A stretch of 64,000 nucleotides of DNA from JAXLVB01 sp046329195 (GTDB taxonomy: Bacteria; Bacteroidota; Bacteroidia; Cytophagales; Spirosomataceae), in assembly GCA_046329195.1 (NCBI GenBank), contig JAXLVB010000001.1, positions 62,001-126,000 on the forward strand. The letters are read 5' to 3'. The notes beneath the pieces were generated by a model that was not told the origin of the DNA, searched no databases, and was given only the letters and a program-made list of their open reading frames with translations. This document shows positions 8,170 through 18,006 of the stretch, piece by piece; position 1 is the first letter of the stretch; the number at the start of each line of letters is the position of its first letter. The position numbers and the translations under genes are program-made.

Positions 8170-9900
8170 ATGAAATTACATTCATACTATAAAGCCTTAG
8201 TTGTAGTAGGAACTATGCTGTTTAGTTCCAGTTGCAACGACCTCATTGACATGAAACCTATCAATGAGATTTCGGATGCCAGTTATTGGAAAAACGCCGA
8301 CCAGTTTAAGTTAGCAGCTAACGAATATTACACCTATCTGCGTTCGTTTGCAGACATTTTAGATAACAACCCCCACTCCGACCGCCGCAGTGATATTCTT
8401 TACAGCCGTGACGGCGCCAATACCTTCAGTAATGGCACCAATACCATTCCGACTACCGACGCAAGCTGGAGCTCGGCTTATACTCGCATCAGAGCTACCA
8501 ACTATTTATTGAGTAAAGCTGCTCAATATACCAACCAAGCCGAAATCGCTAAGTATGTGGCCGAAGCCAAATTTTTCAGGGCCTATCTGTACTTTGACTT
8601 GTTACAGTTGTTTGGTGGGGTACCTATCATCAAGGCGCCACTCTCTACCGATTCGCCTGAATTACAAGCACCCCGAAATACTCGTGATGAAGTGGTTGAT
8701 TTTATCATTGCCGACTTAGAAAGTGCCATTGCCGATTTGCCTCTCGAAAGTGCCATTGCAGTTGGAGACAAAGGCCGTGTAAGCAAAGGAGCTGCTCAGT
8801 CATTCTTGAGCAGAGTTGCTCTTTATGAAGGTACTTGGCAAAAATTCAGAAACAATACGTCCAGAGCCAATACCTTGCTCGATAAAGCTATTACCAATGC
8901 TGATGCAGTAATCACCAGCAAACAATATGAACTTTTTGCCCCAACGGCGCTTGGCGACTCAGCACAGCGATACATGTTTATCCTTGAAAACCAGCAGTCT
9001 AACCCAGCTAACATTGTCAAAAGTGCCAACAAAGAATACATCCTAGCAAACCGCTATGACTATACTTCTCGGCAAATTCGGATAAACATTACCCACCAAA
9101 TGCAGGGCAATATTCACTGGGGTGTCAAGAAGTTTATGGATATGTACCTCTGCGAAGATGGGTTACCGATTGATAAATCGCCTTTATTCAAAGGTTACAA
9201 AACAACGACTTCGGAGTACGAAAACCGAGATAACCGACTACCTCATACCTGGATGCTCGATGGCCGGTATTACTTTGATAACGAGAACCCCGGAGCTCGC
9301 ACCACGTGGAAAGGCGATGCTGCTGATTTTGCCAACTCACGAGGCAAGCACAATGCCGCTGTGAGTAGTGGGTATTCTCCTCAAAAGTTTGCGACTGAGC
9401 GCCGTTTGGTAGATGCCGAAGAAGCCTACGACTACCCTGTGATTCGCTATGCTGAAACCCTCTTAAACTACGCCGAGGCCGTTTATGAGAAAAACGGAAC
9501 TATCTCTGATGCCGATTTGGACAAGTCGCTTAATCTGGTACGCAGTCGAATCAATAAAAACATGCCTAAATTGAGTAATGCCTTGGTGAACACCAACAAG
9601 CTAGACATGCGCACCGAAATCCGCCGTGAGCGTACCATCGAGTTATTCTTAGAGGGCTTTCGTCGAGATGATTTAATCCGTTGGAAAACCGCCGAAACCG
9701 AAATGCCTATGCCAATCGAAGGAATCACCTGGACAGGTACGGCCTTTGAAACTCGTTGGGCTGGCATTAAGTCACAGGTGGTCAATGGCGTATATAGGTT
9801 AGAATCCAATCGCCAATGGGCCGACAAACATTACCTCTTACCGATTCCGACGCAACAAATTCAGTTGAATCCAAATCTAACGCAAAACCCTGGATGGTAA
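8170..9900 (+). CDS. susD: SusD/RagB-family glycan-binding outer-membrane lipoprotein (PUL1)
   Basis: The 576-residue protein starts with a lipoprotein signal (MLFSSSC, lipidated Cys at residue 22). It has the SusD helical-TPR architecture, including the N-terminal SusD-like domain (AKFFRAYLYFDLLQLFGGVPII near 135-160). The C-terminal RagB domain shows YPVIRYAETLLNYAEAVY, RRERTIELFLEGFRRDDLIRW and the terminal LLPIPTQQIQLNPNLTQNPGW. It forms the lid over the SusC barrel and binds the polysaccharide at the cell surface. It lies 59 bp behind susC, so the two are co-transcribed. The glycan bound cannot be predicted from the sequence. Confidence 0.96.
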   Translation: MKLHSYYKALVVVGTMLFSSSCNDLIDMKPINEISDASYWKNADQFKLAANEYYTYLRSFADILDNNPHSDRRSDILYSRDGANTFSNGTNTIPTTDASWSSAYTRIRATNYLLSKAAQYTNQAEIAKYVAEAKFFRAYLYFDLLQLFGGVPIIKAPLSTDSPELQAPRNTRDEVVDFIIADLESAIADLPLESAIAVGDKGRVSKGAAQSFLSRVALYEGTWQKFRNNTSRANTLLDKAITNADAVITSKQYELFAPTALGDSAQRYMFILENQQSNPANIVKSANKEYILANRYDYTSRQIRINITHQMQGNIHWGVKKFMDMYLCEDGLPIDKSPLFKGYKTTTSEYENRDNRLPHTWMLDGRYYFDNENPGARTTWKGDAADFANSRGKHNAAVSSGYSPQKFATERRLVDAEEAYDYPVIRYAETLLNYAEAVYEKNGTISDADLDKSLNLVRSRINKNMPKLSNALVNTNKLDMRTEIRRERTIELFLEGFRRDDLIRWKTAETEMPMPIEGITWTGTAFETRWAGIKSQVVNGVYRLESNRQWADKHYLLPIPTQQIQLNPNLTQNPGW

Positions 9901-9910
9901 TACTATTCTT

Positions 9911-9949
9911 ACTTACCTCGGCCTTACAATGAGGCCGAGGTAGGTAAGT
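9911..9949 (+). terminator. Strong stem-loop after susD (PUL1)
   Basis: ACTTACCTCGGCCT pairs with AGGCCGAGG...TAAGT with a 4-base bulge on the right arm, 10 bp after the susD stop. Such hairpins commonly reduce expression of enzyme genes relative to susCD. It is followed by a T-rich stretch (CCTTGTTTGTTTAACTTTT). Confidence 0.65.
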
Positions 9950-9999
9950 CCTTGTTTGTTTAACTTTTCTGTATTGTGTCACGTTTCCTTTTTGTTGAC

Positions 10000-11190
10000 A
10001 TGAGATATTTTCTCTTTTTTCTTTTTACGTATAGCTATATAAGTTACGCCCAAGCACAGCCTTTTGTAGAGCGTAGCTTAGCGTATTCGATACATCAGGT
10101 AACCCAAACGCTTGCTCTAATTCCAGACTCAACCAAAGATATTCCACGCAATATCAACAATAGTTCTGCTACTTGGCGATTCGTCAATTTCAGAGATTGG
10201 ACGAGTGGTTTTTGGCCCGGTACGTTGTGGTATTTGTACGAGTATTCCCATGAGGCATCCTTACGCAACGCCGCCAACCATTACTCTCTTTTGCTAAAAC
10301 CGCTGTCTCAAGAACCTGCCTATGACCATGATTTGGGTTTTCAGATATTCTGTAGTTTTGGCAACGGCTATCGCCTTACCAAGAATCCCGAATACAAAAA
10401 AATCATCCTCCAATCGGCGGATATTTTAGCTACGCTGTATAATCCAAAGGTCAAAACGATTTTGTCATGGCCACGAGAAGTAAAGCATTTTGGAGCGCAC
10501 AACACCATCATTGACAATATGATTAACTTAGAATTGTTGTTTTGGGCATCTAAAAACGGAGGGAACAAACACCTTCATGACATCGCCGTAGCGCACGCTA
10601 CGACGACGATGAATAATCATTTTCGGCCAGATTTCACCTCTTATCACGTAGTGCTGTACGATACGTTGACTGGTCAGAAAATCAAAGGGATGACGCATCA
10701 AGGTTACGCCGATAATTCGATGTGGGCAAGAGGACAAGCCTGGGCGATTTATGGCTTTACGATGGTGTATCGTGAAACCAAAGAGCCTCGGTTTTTGGAC
10801 TTTGCGCAGAAAGTAGCTGATGTATATCTAAAAAAACTACCAAACGATTTGATTCCGTACTGGGATTTTGATGCGCCCAGCATTCCAAACGCTCCACGAG
10901 ACGCTTCGGCAGCAGCAGTGACGGCTTCGGGTTTACTCGAACTTTCTAAATACGTGAAAGACAAGGCTAAACGGCAGTTTTATTTCGGTAAAGCGAAGCA
11001 AATGCTAGAAGAATTGTCATCGGAACGATACCAGAGTGGCAAAAAAAATAGCGCCATTTTACTTCATTCTACAGGGCACCATCCCAACGGTACCGAAATA
11101 GATGCGGCTATTAACTACGCCGATTATTATTATGTAGAAGCGTTATTACGGCTCAGAAAAATGGCCAAGAGCACTACTAAACCTAAGTGA
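10000..11190 (+). CDS. GH88 unsaturated glucuronyl hydrolase, secreted
   Basis: About 396 residues. ATG 10000 is preferred to an in-frame GTG at 9976 because it gives a clean signal peptide (MRYFLFFLFTYSYISYAQAQ). The (alpha/alpha)6-barrel motifs of GH88 are present: WTSGFWPGTLWYLYEY near 60-80, the catalytic-region DHDLGFQIFCSFG near 108 and IIDNMINLELLFW near 170 (both Asp residues are the conserved GH88 pair). Also present are HQGYADNSMWARGQAWAIYGF near 230 and SAAAVTASGLLELS near 300. These enzymes hydrate the 4,5-unsaturated uronic acid left by polysaccharide lyases and release the neighbouring sugar. The lyase-like gene at 18007 is a natural partner. The protein is exported, most likely to the periplasm. 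Confidence 0.92.
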   Translation: MRYFLFFLFTYSYISYAQAQPFVERSLAYSIHQVTQTLALIPDSTKDIPRNINNSSATWRFVNFRDWTSGFWPGTLWYLYEYSHEASLRNAANHYSLLLKPLSQEPAYDHDLGFQIFCSFGNGYRLTKNPEYKKIILQSADILATLYNPKVKTILSWPREVKHFGAHNTIIDNMINLELLFWASKNGGNKHLHDIAVAHATTTMNNHFRPDFTSYHVVLYDTLTGQKIKGMTHQGYADNSMWARGQAWAIYGFTMVYRETKEPRFLDFAQKVADVYLKKLPNDLIPYWDFDAPSIPNAPRDASAAAVTASGLLELSKYVKDKAKRQFYFGKAKQMLEELSSERYQSGKKNSAILLHSTGHHPNGTEIDAAINYADYYYVEALLRLRKMAKSTTKPK

Positions 11191-11231
11191 GCAGACCTCC
11201 ATCAACCACCACTTTGTAGAGCTACTATACT

Positions 11232-12245
11232 ATGAAAAAAATGTCTATCAAAGCAGTGGCTAATGCCTTGCAGATTTCTACCGCAACGGTTTCGTACATC
11301 CTCAACGGAAAATCGAAAGAAAAGCGAATCAGTGAGGAAATGGCTAAAAAGGTAATGGAGTTTGTTGAAAAAACGAACTACAAGCCCAATCATTTGGCTA
11401 AAAGCTTACGCACGGGCAAAACCAACGTCATTGGACTGATTGTAGAAGACATTGCTGATATTTTCTTTGCCAGTATAGCTGGAAACATCGAAACCATTGC
11501 TTACGAAAACGGCTATAAAATCATTTACAGTAGCACTAAAAACGACCCACAAAAAGCCAAAGAGTTAATTGCCACGTTCAGAGAACGAAATGTAGATGGC
11601 TACATCATTACCCCAACCGAAAACATCGAAGAAGACATTTCAGCCTTGTTGCACGACAACCTACCCGTGGTATTGTTTGACCGCAACTGCCCAGATATCA
11701 ACACCAATTATGTAGGTATGGACAACTTTGAGAGTGCCTACAAAGGGGTGAAATACCTCATTGCTCAAGGTTATAAACGCATCGGTTTTGTCACACTAGA
11801 CTCTACCCAGTCGCAGATGATTGATCGGTTGTTGGGTTACGAGCGAGCCGTTTTAGAACATCGAATGCCTTCTCTCAAAGTAAACTTTCATTATCTCACA
11901 GCTAAAAACCATGACATCTCTGTTGATATGGAGCAGTTTATCTTGCAGAATCAATCGCTAGATGCTTTGTTTTTTGCTACTAACTATTTGGCTATCAGTG
12001 GTATCGAAGCACTGAACCGACTCGGCGTCAAAATTGGCAGCGAAATGGGCATTGTTGTATTTGATGACAATGACTTATTCAGAATCCATCAGCCTACTAT
12101 TTCGGCTATTGCACAACCCATTCGTGAAATGGCTAAGCAGCTAATTCTGACATTATTAGAACACATGAACAAACATACTAACCTATCGCAGCAGTATGTT
12201 ATTCCTGCATCACTCATTAAGCGGGCTTCTTCTGAGCCACAATGA
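11232..12245 (+). CDS. LacI-family transcriptional regulator
   Basis: The 337-residue protein opens with a LacI helix-turn-helix (SIKAVANALQISTATVSYILNGKSKEKRIS) and the hinge helix (YKPNHLAKSLRTGKTNVIGLIV). The periplasmic-binding-protein-like effector domain spans ~65-330 (VDGYIITPTEN, GIVVFDDNDLFRIHQPTISAI). It should bind a small sugar released by the PUL enzymes and control part of the cluster, in addition to the sigma/FecR pair. It follows GH88 by 41 bp. The operator is not obvious in the flanking DNA. Confidence 0.93.
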   Translation: MKKMSIKAVANALQISTATVSYILNGKSKEKRISEEMAKKVMEFVEKTNYKPNHLAKSLRTGKTNVIGLIVEDIADIFFASIAGNIETIAYENGYKIIYSSTKNDPQKAKELIATFRERNVDGYIITPTENIEEDISALLHDNLPVVLFDRNCPDINTNYVGMDNFESAYKGVKYLIAQGYKRIGFVTLDSTQSQMIDRLLGYERAVLEHRMPSLKVNFHYLTAKNHDISVDMEQFILQNQSLDALFFATNYLAISGIEALNRLGVKIGSEMGIVVFDDNDLFRIHQPTISAIAQPIREMAKQLILTLLEHMNKHTNLSQQYVIPASLIKRASSEPQ

Positions 12246-12290
12246 AACCCAGTTAGTAAGATTCATTCAGAAAATAGGTTAAAAGGTAGT

Positions 12291-12318
12291 GTACGGGGAG
12301 TTTCTGATTCCCCTGTAC
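12291..12318 (+). terminator. Stem-loop after the LacI gene
   Basis: GTACGGGGA and TCCCCTGTAC pair around a 9-base loop, 45 bp after the LacI stop and 35 bp before the ROK start. It is probably a terminator or attenuator; no long T-run follows. Confidence 0.5.
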
Positions 12319-12352
12319 CTTAATCAAAACACTCAAACCCAACCAACGATTT

Positions 12353-13246
12353 ATGCAGACATACATAGGAGTGGATGTAGGCGGTTCGCACATTACGGCA
12401 GCGCCTGTCAATCTTAACAAGGGTCAAATAGATGAACTGCGGCTGTACCGAGCCAGTGTAAATCCTCATGCCAACGCCAACGACGTACTCAATACTTGGG
12501 CGCAGGTAATTGCCAAAGCCATGCGTGATGTTTATCGTCCAGATTGCCTGCTTTGTATCGCTGTGCCTGGCCCTTTTGATTACGAGCAAGGTATTTGTTT
12601 GATGCAACACGTCAATAAATACGATGCGTTGTATGGACTAAATATTAGGCAAGAATTGGCAAAACGCCTGGCATTGGGCTCACATCAAATCATGTTTAGG
12701 AACGATGCCGAAGCCTTTATTGAGGGTGAAATGCGCTTTGGAGCAGGCCAATCCTTTCAAAAAGGGATGGGTATTACCTTAGGAACAGGCCTGGGCACCT
12801 CGCTGTTTGAGTACCCACAAGCTCAAGATTTAGGTCTCGGTATTACTCATCCCTTGTACGATGGGGCAGCCGAAGACTACCTCTCTACCCGATGGTTTTT
12901 GGGGCGGTACTTAGCCTTGAGTCAGCAGGCTGTGACAGGAGTAAAAGAATTAGCAGCCCGCCATGCTACTGACCGTTACGCCCAACAAGTATTTGCAGAA
13001 TTTGTACATAACTTGACTCTTGTACTCAGCGATTTTATGGATATTTACCATCCCGAAATAATTGTACTGGGAGGTAACATTACTCAATCGGCTGAGTTAT
13101 TTTTTCCTCAGCTCAAACAACAATTAGCCAGTTACTCGCCCCAAGTGACGATTCGCCTTTCGGTTTTTCACGAATTGGCTGGGCTTTTAGGCGCTGTTGG
13201 CCTTGAATTGTCTAAAACACCTTTTGACTTCATTCCTAAACACTGA
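12353..13246 (+). CDS. ROK-family sugar kinase-like protein
   Basis: The 297-residue protein has the ASKHA ATP-binding start IGVDVGGSHITAAPV, the phosphate-2 region GMGITLGTGLGTSLFEYP near 140-157, and the adenosine motif IIVLGGNITQS near 235-245. That suggests phosphorylation of a hexose or amino sugar in the cytoplasm after import. The usual ROK zinc motif (C-x-C-G-x2-G-C-x-E after a His) is missing; the corresponding stretch reads GITHPLYDGAAEDYLSTRWF. Substrate and even activity are therefore less certain than for typical ROK glucokinases. There is no DNA-binding domain. It sits between the LacI regulator and GH97. Confidence 0.85.
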   Translation: MQTYIGVDVGGSHITAAPVNLNKGQIDELRLYRASVNPHANANDVLNTWAQVIAKAMRDVYRPDCLLCIAVPGPFDYEQGICLMQHVNKYDALYGLNIRQELAKRLALGSHQIMFRNDAEAFIEGEMRFGAGQSFQKGMGITLGTGLGTSLFEYPQAQDLGLGITHPLYDGAAEDYLSTRWFLGRYLALSQQAVTGVKELAARHATDRYAQQVFAEFVHNLTLVLSDFMDIYHPEIIVLGGNITQSAELFFPQLKQQLASYSPQVTIRLSVFHELAGLLGAVGLELSKTPFDFIPKH

Positions 13247-13249
13247 ACA

Positions 13250-15223
13250 ATGCAACGAACTTCGTGTCTCACTCCATTTACTGTGCGCCCTTTTTCAGGG
13301 GTTCAGCTCATAAAGATGGCAACCCACCTCTTTGTTACTTGTCTGTTTTTTGCTACTACTTTGGCATGGGGTCAAGCTCCCCCAACACCCTCAACCCCTG
13401 CTGTCATCCAGTCGCCCAACAAAAACCTACTGGCAGCATTTTACCAAAAGTACGATACAGAAGGCAAGTCGTTGTTGTGTTATAAAGTTGATTTTAAAGG
13501 TATTCCAGTCATTCTAGAATCGGCACTAGACATTCAGTTGGACAATCATTTATCAGAATTGGCCATGGCCTTGAAGGTAGATAAAACTACTCGTTGGTGC
13601 GAAAATTTAGTTTTTAAACGTTTTTCAAATACTTCCAAAGACACCACCTGGAAACCCTTGTATGGCGAGCGTTCCCTCATACGTGATCATTACAATGAAA
13701 GCACTTTCACGTTTGAGAAAGCAGACAACAAAGACTATCAACTCCAAATCGTGATTCGTGCCTACAACGAAGGTATTGCCATCCGTTACTATTTTCCTGA
13801 AAACCCCAAAGGCAGCTATTACCAAATCAAGGCCGAAAACACTGAGTTTGCCTTGCCCGAAGGTAGCACAGCCTTTTACACGCAATGGGCACAAGGAAAA
13901 TATACCGAATTGCCTCTTAGTAATTGGATTGATGATGCCGAACGGCCTTTAACCTTGAAATTAAAAAACGGCTTATATGCCTGTTTGGCTGAAGCCGCCA
14001 TGACCGACTATGCTCGTGGGAAATTCAAGCTAAGTTCGACTAAACCTAATACGATTATGACCTCGCTCGACGACAAAGTAGATGCCATCACCTACTTCGG
14101 TACGCCGTGGCGAGTGATTATGGTAGCCGAAAAGGCCGGGCAACTCATTGAGAATAACGATATTATCTTGAACTTAAACGAACCTCAACAGCTCAAAGAA
14201 ACGTCTTGGATAAAACCAGGTAAAATCATTCGTGAAATGACCCTCACCACCGAAGGTGCCAAAACCGCTATTGATTTTGCTCAAAAACAGGGTTTACAAT
14301 ACATTCTTTTCGACTGGAAATGGTATGGCCCTGCCCTCACCTTCGATACAGATGCCACCCAAGTAAAAGCCAAAATGGATATGGCCGAAATTGTGAAATA
14401 TGGGCAAGACCGTGGTGTAGGTATTTGGCTGTACGTCAACATGCAGTCGTTGTTGAAGCAGTCTGACGAGATTTTTCCGCTTTACAAAAAATGGGGCATC
14501 AAGGGCGTAAAGTTTGGCTTTGTGCAGGTAGGAAGCCACCGTTGGACGGTTTGGGTAGAGGAAATGATTAAAAAATGTGCCGAAAATCAACTTATGGTCA
14601 ATATCCACGATGACTGGCGACCCACAGGCGAAATGCGTACCTATCCAAATCTGATGACTGCCGAAGGCATCCGTGGCAACGAAGAAATGCCTGATGCCAC
14701 ACACAATGTCACGCTACCCTTCACCCGCTATATTGGCGGTGCGGCTGATTACACCATTTGCTATTTCGACAAGCGCATCAAAACCACCCACGCCCATCAA
14801 TTGGCTATGGCAGCCGTGTATTACAGTCCTTTGCAAACACTCTATTGGTACGACAAACCGGCCCTCTACGAAGGCGAACCCGAGTTAGATTTTTGGAAGA
14901 ATATTCCCACCTCTTGGGACGAAACCCGAGTGCTACAAGGCGAAATTGGCCAATACATCTGCACTGCTCGCCGCAGTGGGAACGATTGGTTTTTAGGTAC
15001 TTTAACCAATAACGAGGCTCGAAACTTAGAGATTAAGTTTGATTTTCTGCCAAAAAGGAAGCAATATCACGCCACCATTTATAGCGACGATGACAACGCC
15101 TCGACCAAAACCAAAGTAGGCATCACCACACAGACCGTTGATAGTAACACCATGCTAAAAGTAAGTTTGAAGCCATCAGGAGGACAAGCAATTTGGTTGA
15201 CACCTTTGAACAGTAATAACTAG
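13250..15223 (+). CDS. Glycoside hydrolase family 97 (alpha-glucosidase/alpha-galactosidase type)
   Basis: The 657-residue secreted enzyme has the GH97 N-terminal beta-sandwich (~45-300, IQSPNKNLLAAFYQKYDTEG start). The catalytic (beta/alpha)8 domain runs ~305-560 with YILFDWKWYGPALTFDTDAT, GVKFGFVQVGSHRWTVW, LMVNIHDDWRPTGEMRTYPN and MTAEGIRGNEEMP. A C-terminal beta domain follows. The family cleaves alpha-linked glucose or galactose with a calcium ion in the active site; whether this one inverts or retains is not decided here. The start at 13250 is 3 bp after the ROK stop; an internal ATG at 13316 gives a shorter, more standard signal peptide (MATHLFVTCLFFATTLAWGQ) and may be the real one. 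The next gene starts immediately after it. Confidence 0.92.
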   Translation: MQRTSCLTPFTVRPFSGVQLIKMATHLFVTCLFFATTLAWGQAPPTPSTPAVIQSPNKNLLAAFYQKYDTEGKSLLCYKVDFKGIPVILESALDIQLDNHLSELAMALKVDKTTRWCENLVFKRFSNTSKDTTWKPLYGERSLIRDHYNESTFTFEKADNKDYQLQIVIRAYNEGIAIRYYFPENPKGSYYQIKAENTEFALPEGSTAFYTQWAQGKYTELPLSNWIDDAERPLTLKLKNGLYACLAEAAMTDYARGKFKLSSTKPNTIMTSLDDKVDAITYFGTPWRVIMVAEKAGQLIENNDIILNLNEPQQLKETSWIKPGKIIREMTLTTEGAKTAIDFAQKQGLQYILFDWKWYGPALTFDTDATQVKAKMDMAEIVKYGQDRGVGIWLYVNMQSLLKQSDEIFPLYKKWGIKGVKFGFVQVGSHRWTVWVEEMIKKCAENQLMVNIHDDWRPTGEMRTYPNLMTAEGIRGNEEMPDATHNVTLPFTRYIGGAADYTICYFDKRIKTTHAHQLAMAAVYYSPLQTLYWYDKPALYEGEPELDFWKNIPTSWDETRVLQGEIGQYICTARRSGNDWFLGTLTNNEARNLEIKFDFLPKRKQYHATIYSDDDNASTKTKVGITTQTVDSNTMLKVSLKPSGGQAIWLTPLNSNN

Positions 15224-15224
15224 G

Positions 15225-16328
15225 ATGAACTGGACTAAGTACTTTGTTGGATATATATGGTTTGCAGTAATTTTAGTACATAGCAAATCCTTGGCTCAAC
15301 CAAACGCCCCAACCATTCCTGATTGGAGGGGTATCGATACCCACATCCAATCATGGATTGATAGTGGCTATTACAAAGGCGCAAACCTGATTATTGGCAA
15401 TACGAATAAAGTAATTTACGAAAAAAGCTACGGTAGCTATACCATCGAAACCCAAGTCTATATTGCTTCGGCGGGGAAATGGCTGGCAGCGGCCACATTG
15501 GCTGCGGTGGTTGATGCAGGTCAACTTGCGTGGGATGATAAAGTAGTCAAATGGCTGCCTGACTTTACAGATGACAAAGGACAAGCAACGCTTCGGCAGT
15601 TGTTTTCACACACGGCGGGTTATCCAGATTACCAGCCAAAAGGCAAGCATCGTGATGATTATCAAACACTTAGTGAATCTGTAAAGCATATTGTAGATTT
15701 ACCAGTAGTCGCTACTCATCGAAAATTCTTTTACGGTGGTTTGGCCATGCAAGTAGCAGGGCGCATGGCTGAAGTAGCTACAGGTAGCGATTGGGAAACA
15801 ATTTTTCAGGAGAAAATCGCTCGTCCGTTGGGCATGACACATTCTCATTTTGTACCCGTCGATTCAGTTGGTGACGGACACAGCCCTATGTTGGGTGGTG
15901 GGGCAGTGTCGTCAGTAGAAGATTATGCACATTTTTTACAAATGTTTTTAGATAAAGGCATTTATCAAGGCAAACGCATTTTGTCAGAAAATGCCATAGC
16001 TGAACTCCAAGCCGACCAAATCAGAGGTGCGCTAGTAACCGACGACGGCCTAGGCGATTATGTAAAACGCACTCGTGGTTCTTTACGAAAAGATATTTAT
16101 GGCTTAGGTTTGTGGCGAGAAGAAACTAACCAACAAGGTAATCCAACACTCATCAGTAGTCCAAGTTGGGCAGGTGCCTATCCTTGGATTGATTACAAAA
16201 ACGGCATTTATGGCTTTTTGCTGACTCATATCGAAGACGGGCAAATGGGCAAAAATGGATTCAATTCTTTTTGGTCAAGTCCACAAGTGCCGATTTGGGT
16301 ACGCAACATATTCCAAAAAACTAAGTAA
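15225..16328 (+). CDS. Secreted serine hydrolase, beta-lactamase class C / penicillin-binding-protein fold
   Basis: The 367-residue protein has a signal peptide (to about LAQP, residue 26) and the class C SxxK motif as SAGK near residue 82. A Tyr motif reads YGG near 168 where YxN is usual, and the LFSHTAGYPDY loop near 125 is typical of the family. The third motif (KTG/HTG) is degenerate (SWAGAYPW near 315). It is therefore more likely an esterase, amidase or transglycosylase-like accessory than an antibiotic-resistance enzyme. It sits tightly between GH97 and GH43 (1-bp and 10-bp gaps), so it belongs to the PUL and may remove ester groups from the glycan. Confidence 0.85.
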   Translation: MNWTKYFVGYIWFAVILVHSKSLAQPNAPTIPDWRGIDTHIQSWIDSGYYKGANLIIGNTNKVIYEKSYGSYTIETQVYIASAGKWLAAATLAAVVDAGQLAWDDKVVKWLPDFTDDKGQATLRQLFSHTAGYPDYQPKGKHRDDYQTLSESVKHIVDLPVVATHRKFFYGGLAMQVAGRMAEVATGSDWETIFQEKIARPLGMTHSHFVPVDSVGDGHSPMLGGGAVSSVEDYAHFLQMFLDKGIYQGKRILSENAIAELQADQIRGALVTDDGLGDYVKRTRGSLRKDIYGLGLWREETNQQGNPTLISSPSWAGAYPWIDYKNGIYGFLLTHIEDGQMGKNGFNSFWSSPQVPIWVRNIFQKTK

Positions 16329-16338
16329 TTTTCAGTAT

Positions 16339-17970
16339 ATGAAACGGTTGTTTTTCGTACGATGTCTTTTGATTTTTTTCGGCCTTACGGGTATAAGCAC
16401 CTGTTTGATAGCACAATACAAATCAAAAGTGTGGGTTGCAGACAATGGTGATGGTACCTATAAAAACCCCATTATCCACGCCGATTATTCAGATCCTGAC
16501 GCTATTCGGGTAGGTAATGATTATTATATGGTATCTTCTTCTTTTGAGAATATTCCAGGTTTACCCATACTCCAATCAAAAGACCTCGTAAACTGGAAAA
16601 TTCTGACCAATGCCCTTATCAAACAGCCTCCATTCGACGTGTTTGCTACGCCTCAGCATGGCAAAGGTGTATGGGCACCGGCCATTCGTCATCACAATAA
16701 CCAGTTCCTGATTTACTACCCCGACCCCGATTATGGCATTTATGTCATTACAGCCCAAAATCCAGCTGGTCCCTGGTCAAAGCCTATTTTGGTTGAAGGC
16801 GGCAAAGGTTTAATAGACCCCTGTCCTCTTTGGGATGATGACGGTAAGGCTTATTTAGTGCATGGATTCGCCGGAAGTCGAGCAGGTATTAAGAGTATTA
16901 TTGTGGTCAAAACCCTCAACGCTTCAGGTACTGAGGTAACCAACGATGGTAAAATCGTGTTCGATGGCCATGAGCAAGATCCTACCATTGAGGGCCCCAA
17001 ATTTTATAAACGCAACGGATACTATTACATATTTGCTCCCGCTGGTGGCGTAGCTACAGGCTGGCAGTTGGTTTTGCGTTCAAAACATATTTACGGCCCC
17101 TATGAGCGAAAAGTCGTGTTGGCACAAGGTGCATCTCCTACCAATGGGCCACACCAAGGCGCTTGGGTAAACACCCCTTCGGGTGAGGATTGGTTTTTGC
17201 ATTTTCAAGACAAAGGCGTGTATGGCCGTATTGTTCATCTGCAACCGATGAAATGGATAAACGACTGGCCTGTAATTGGCTTAGACAACGATGGTGACGG
17301 AACCGGCGAACCTGTATTGGCTTATAAAAAGCCTAATGTAGGCAAAACCTATCCGATAGAAACGCCTCAAGAATCAGATGAGTTTAATGAACTGTACATC
17401 GGCAAACAATGGCAATGGAACGCCAATTCAAGAGCAACTTGGGCATTTATGAATATCTCCAATGGCTCACTACGCTTGTTTTCTGACTTAATAGACACTA
17501 CCCGGAACCTGTGGTGGGCGCCCAATGTGCTACTTCAAAAATTTCCAGCACCTGTGTTTACAGCTACTACTAAACTGTCTTTTACGCCGAACGAGCGCTT
17601 ACAAAACGAAAAAGTGGGACTGACTGTACTAGGTTTTAGTTATGCTGCTATTGCTTTAAAGTCTAAAAAAGATGGCGTTTATGTAACCTACACCACTTGT
17701 AAAGATGCCGACAGTGGCAAATTGGAACAAGAAAAAACCCTCAACAAAATAGACGCCAAAAAGCCCATTTACCTCCGGGTGAAAGTTAGTAACGGTGGCA
17801 TGTGTCAGTTTTCGTACAGTGTCAATGGTCAAGACTTCACCAATGTAGGAGAGCCTTTTCAAGCCGAAGTAGGGCGATGGATTGGGGCAAAAGTAGGTAT
17901 CTTCATCACTCGACAAAACACCATCAATGACTCTGGTTTTGCTGATTTTGATTGGTTCAGAATCGAGTAG
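16339..17970 (+). CDS. GH43 beta-xylosidase/alpha-L-arabinofuranosidase with C-terminal beta-sandwich
   Basis: About 543 residues from ATG 16339, chosen because it precedes a clear signal peptide (MKRLFFVRCLLIFFGLTGIS); the frame is open further upstream but overlaps the previous gene. The five-bladed propeller of GH43 shows NPIIHADYSDPDAIRVG (catalytic base Asp), GLIDPCPLWDDDG (pKa-modulating Asp) and PTIEGPKFYKRNGYYYIF (catalytic acid Glu). The C-terminal part (~355-543, ESDEFNELYIGKQWQWN onward) matches the GH43 C-terminal beta-sandwich. It would release xylose or arabinose from side chains in the periplasm or at the surface. It is the second-to-last gene of PUL1. Confidence 0.92.
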   Translation: MKRLFFVRCLLIFFGLTGISTCLIAQYKSKVWVADNGDGTYKNPIIHADYSDPDAIRVGNDYYMVSSSFENIPGLPILQSKDLVNWKILTNALIKQPPFDVFATPQHGKGVWAPAIRHHNNQFLIYYPDPDYGIYVITAQNPAGPWSKPILVEGGKGLIDPCPLWDDDGKAYLVHGFAGSRAGIKSIIVVKTLNASGTEVTNDGKIVFDGHEQDPTIEGPKFYKRNGYYYIFAPAGGVATGWQLVLRSKHIYGPYERKVVLAQGASPTNGPHQGAWVNTPSGEDWFLHFQDKGVYGRIVHLQPMKWINDWPVIGLDNDGDGTGEPVLAYKKPNVGKTYPIETPQESDEFNELYIGKQWQWNANSRATWAFMNISNGSLRLFSDLIDTTRNLWWAPNVLLQKFPAPVFTATTKLSFTPNERLQNEKVGLTVLGFSYAAIALKSKKDGVYVTYTTCKDADSGKLEQEKTLNKIDAKKPIYLRVKVSNGGMCQFSYSVNGQDFTNVGEPFQAEVGRWIGAKVGIFITRQNTINDSGFADFDWFRIE

Positions 17971-18006
17971 CAAAACAGCATTTATACACCTTTACTGCTT
18001 CACCTA

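Noticed and set aside
15225..16328. Beta-lactamase (antibiotic resistance)
   Set aside because: The SxxK motif is present but the YxN and KTG motifs are altered, and the gene is packed between glycosidases. A glycan- or peptide-acting serine hydrolase is more likely.
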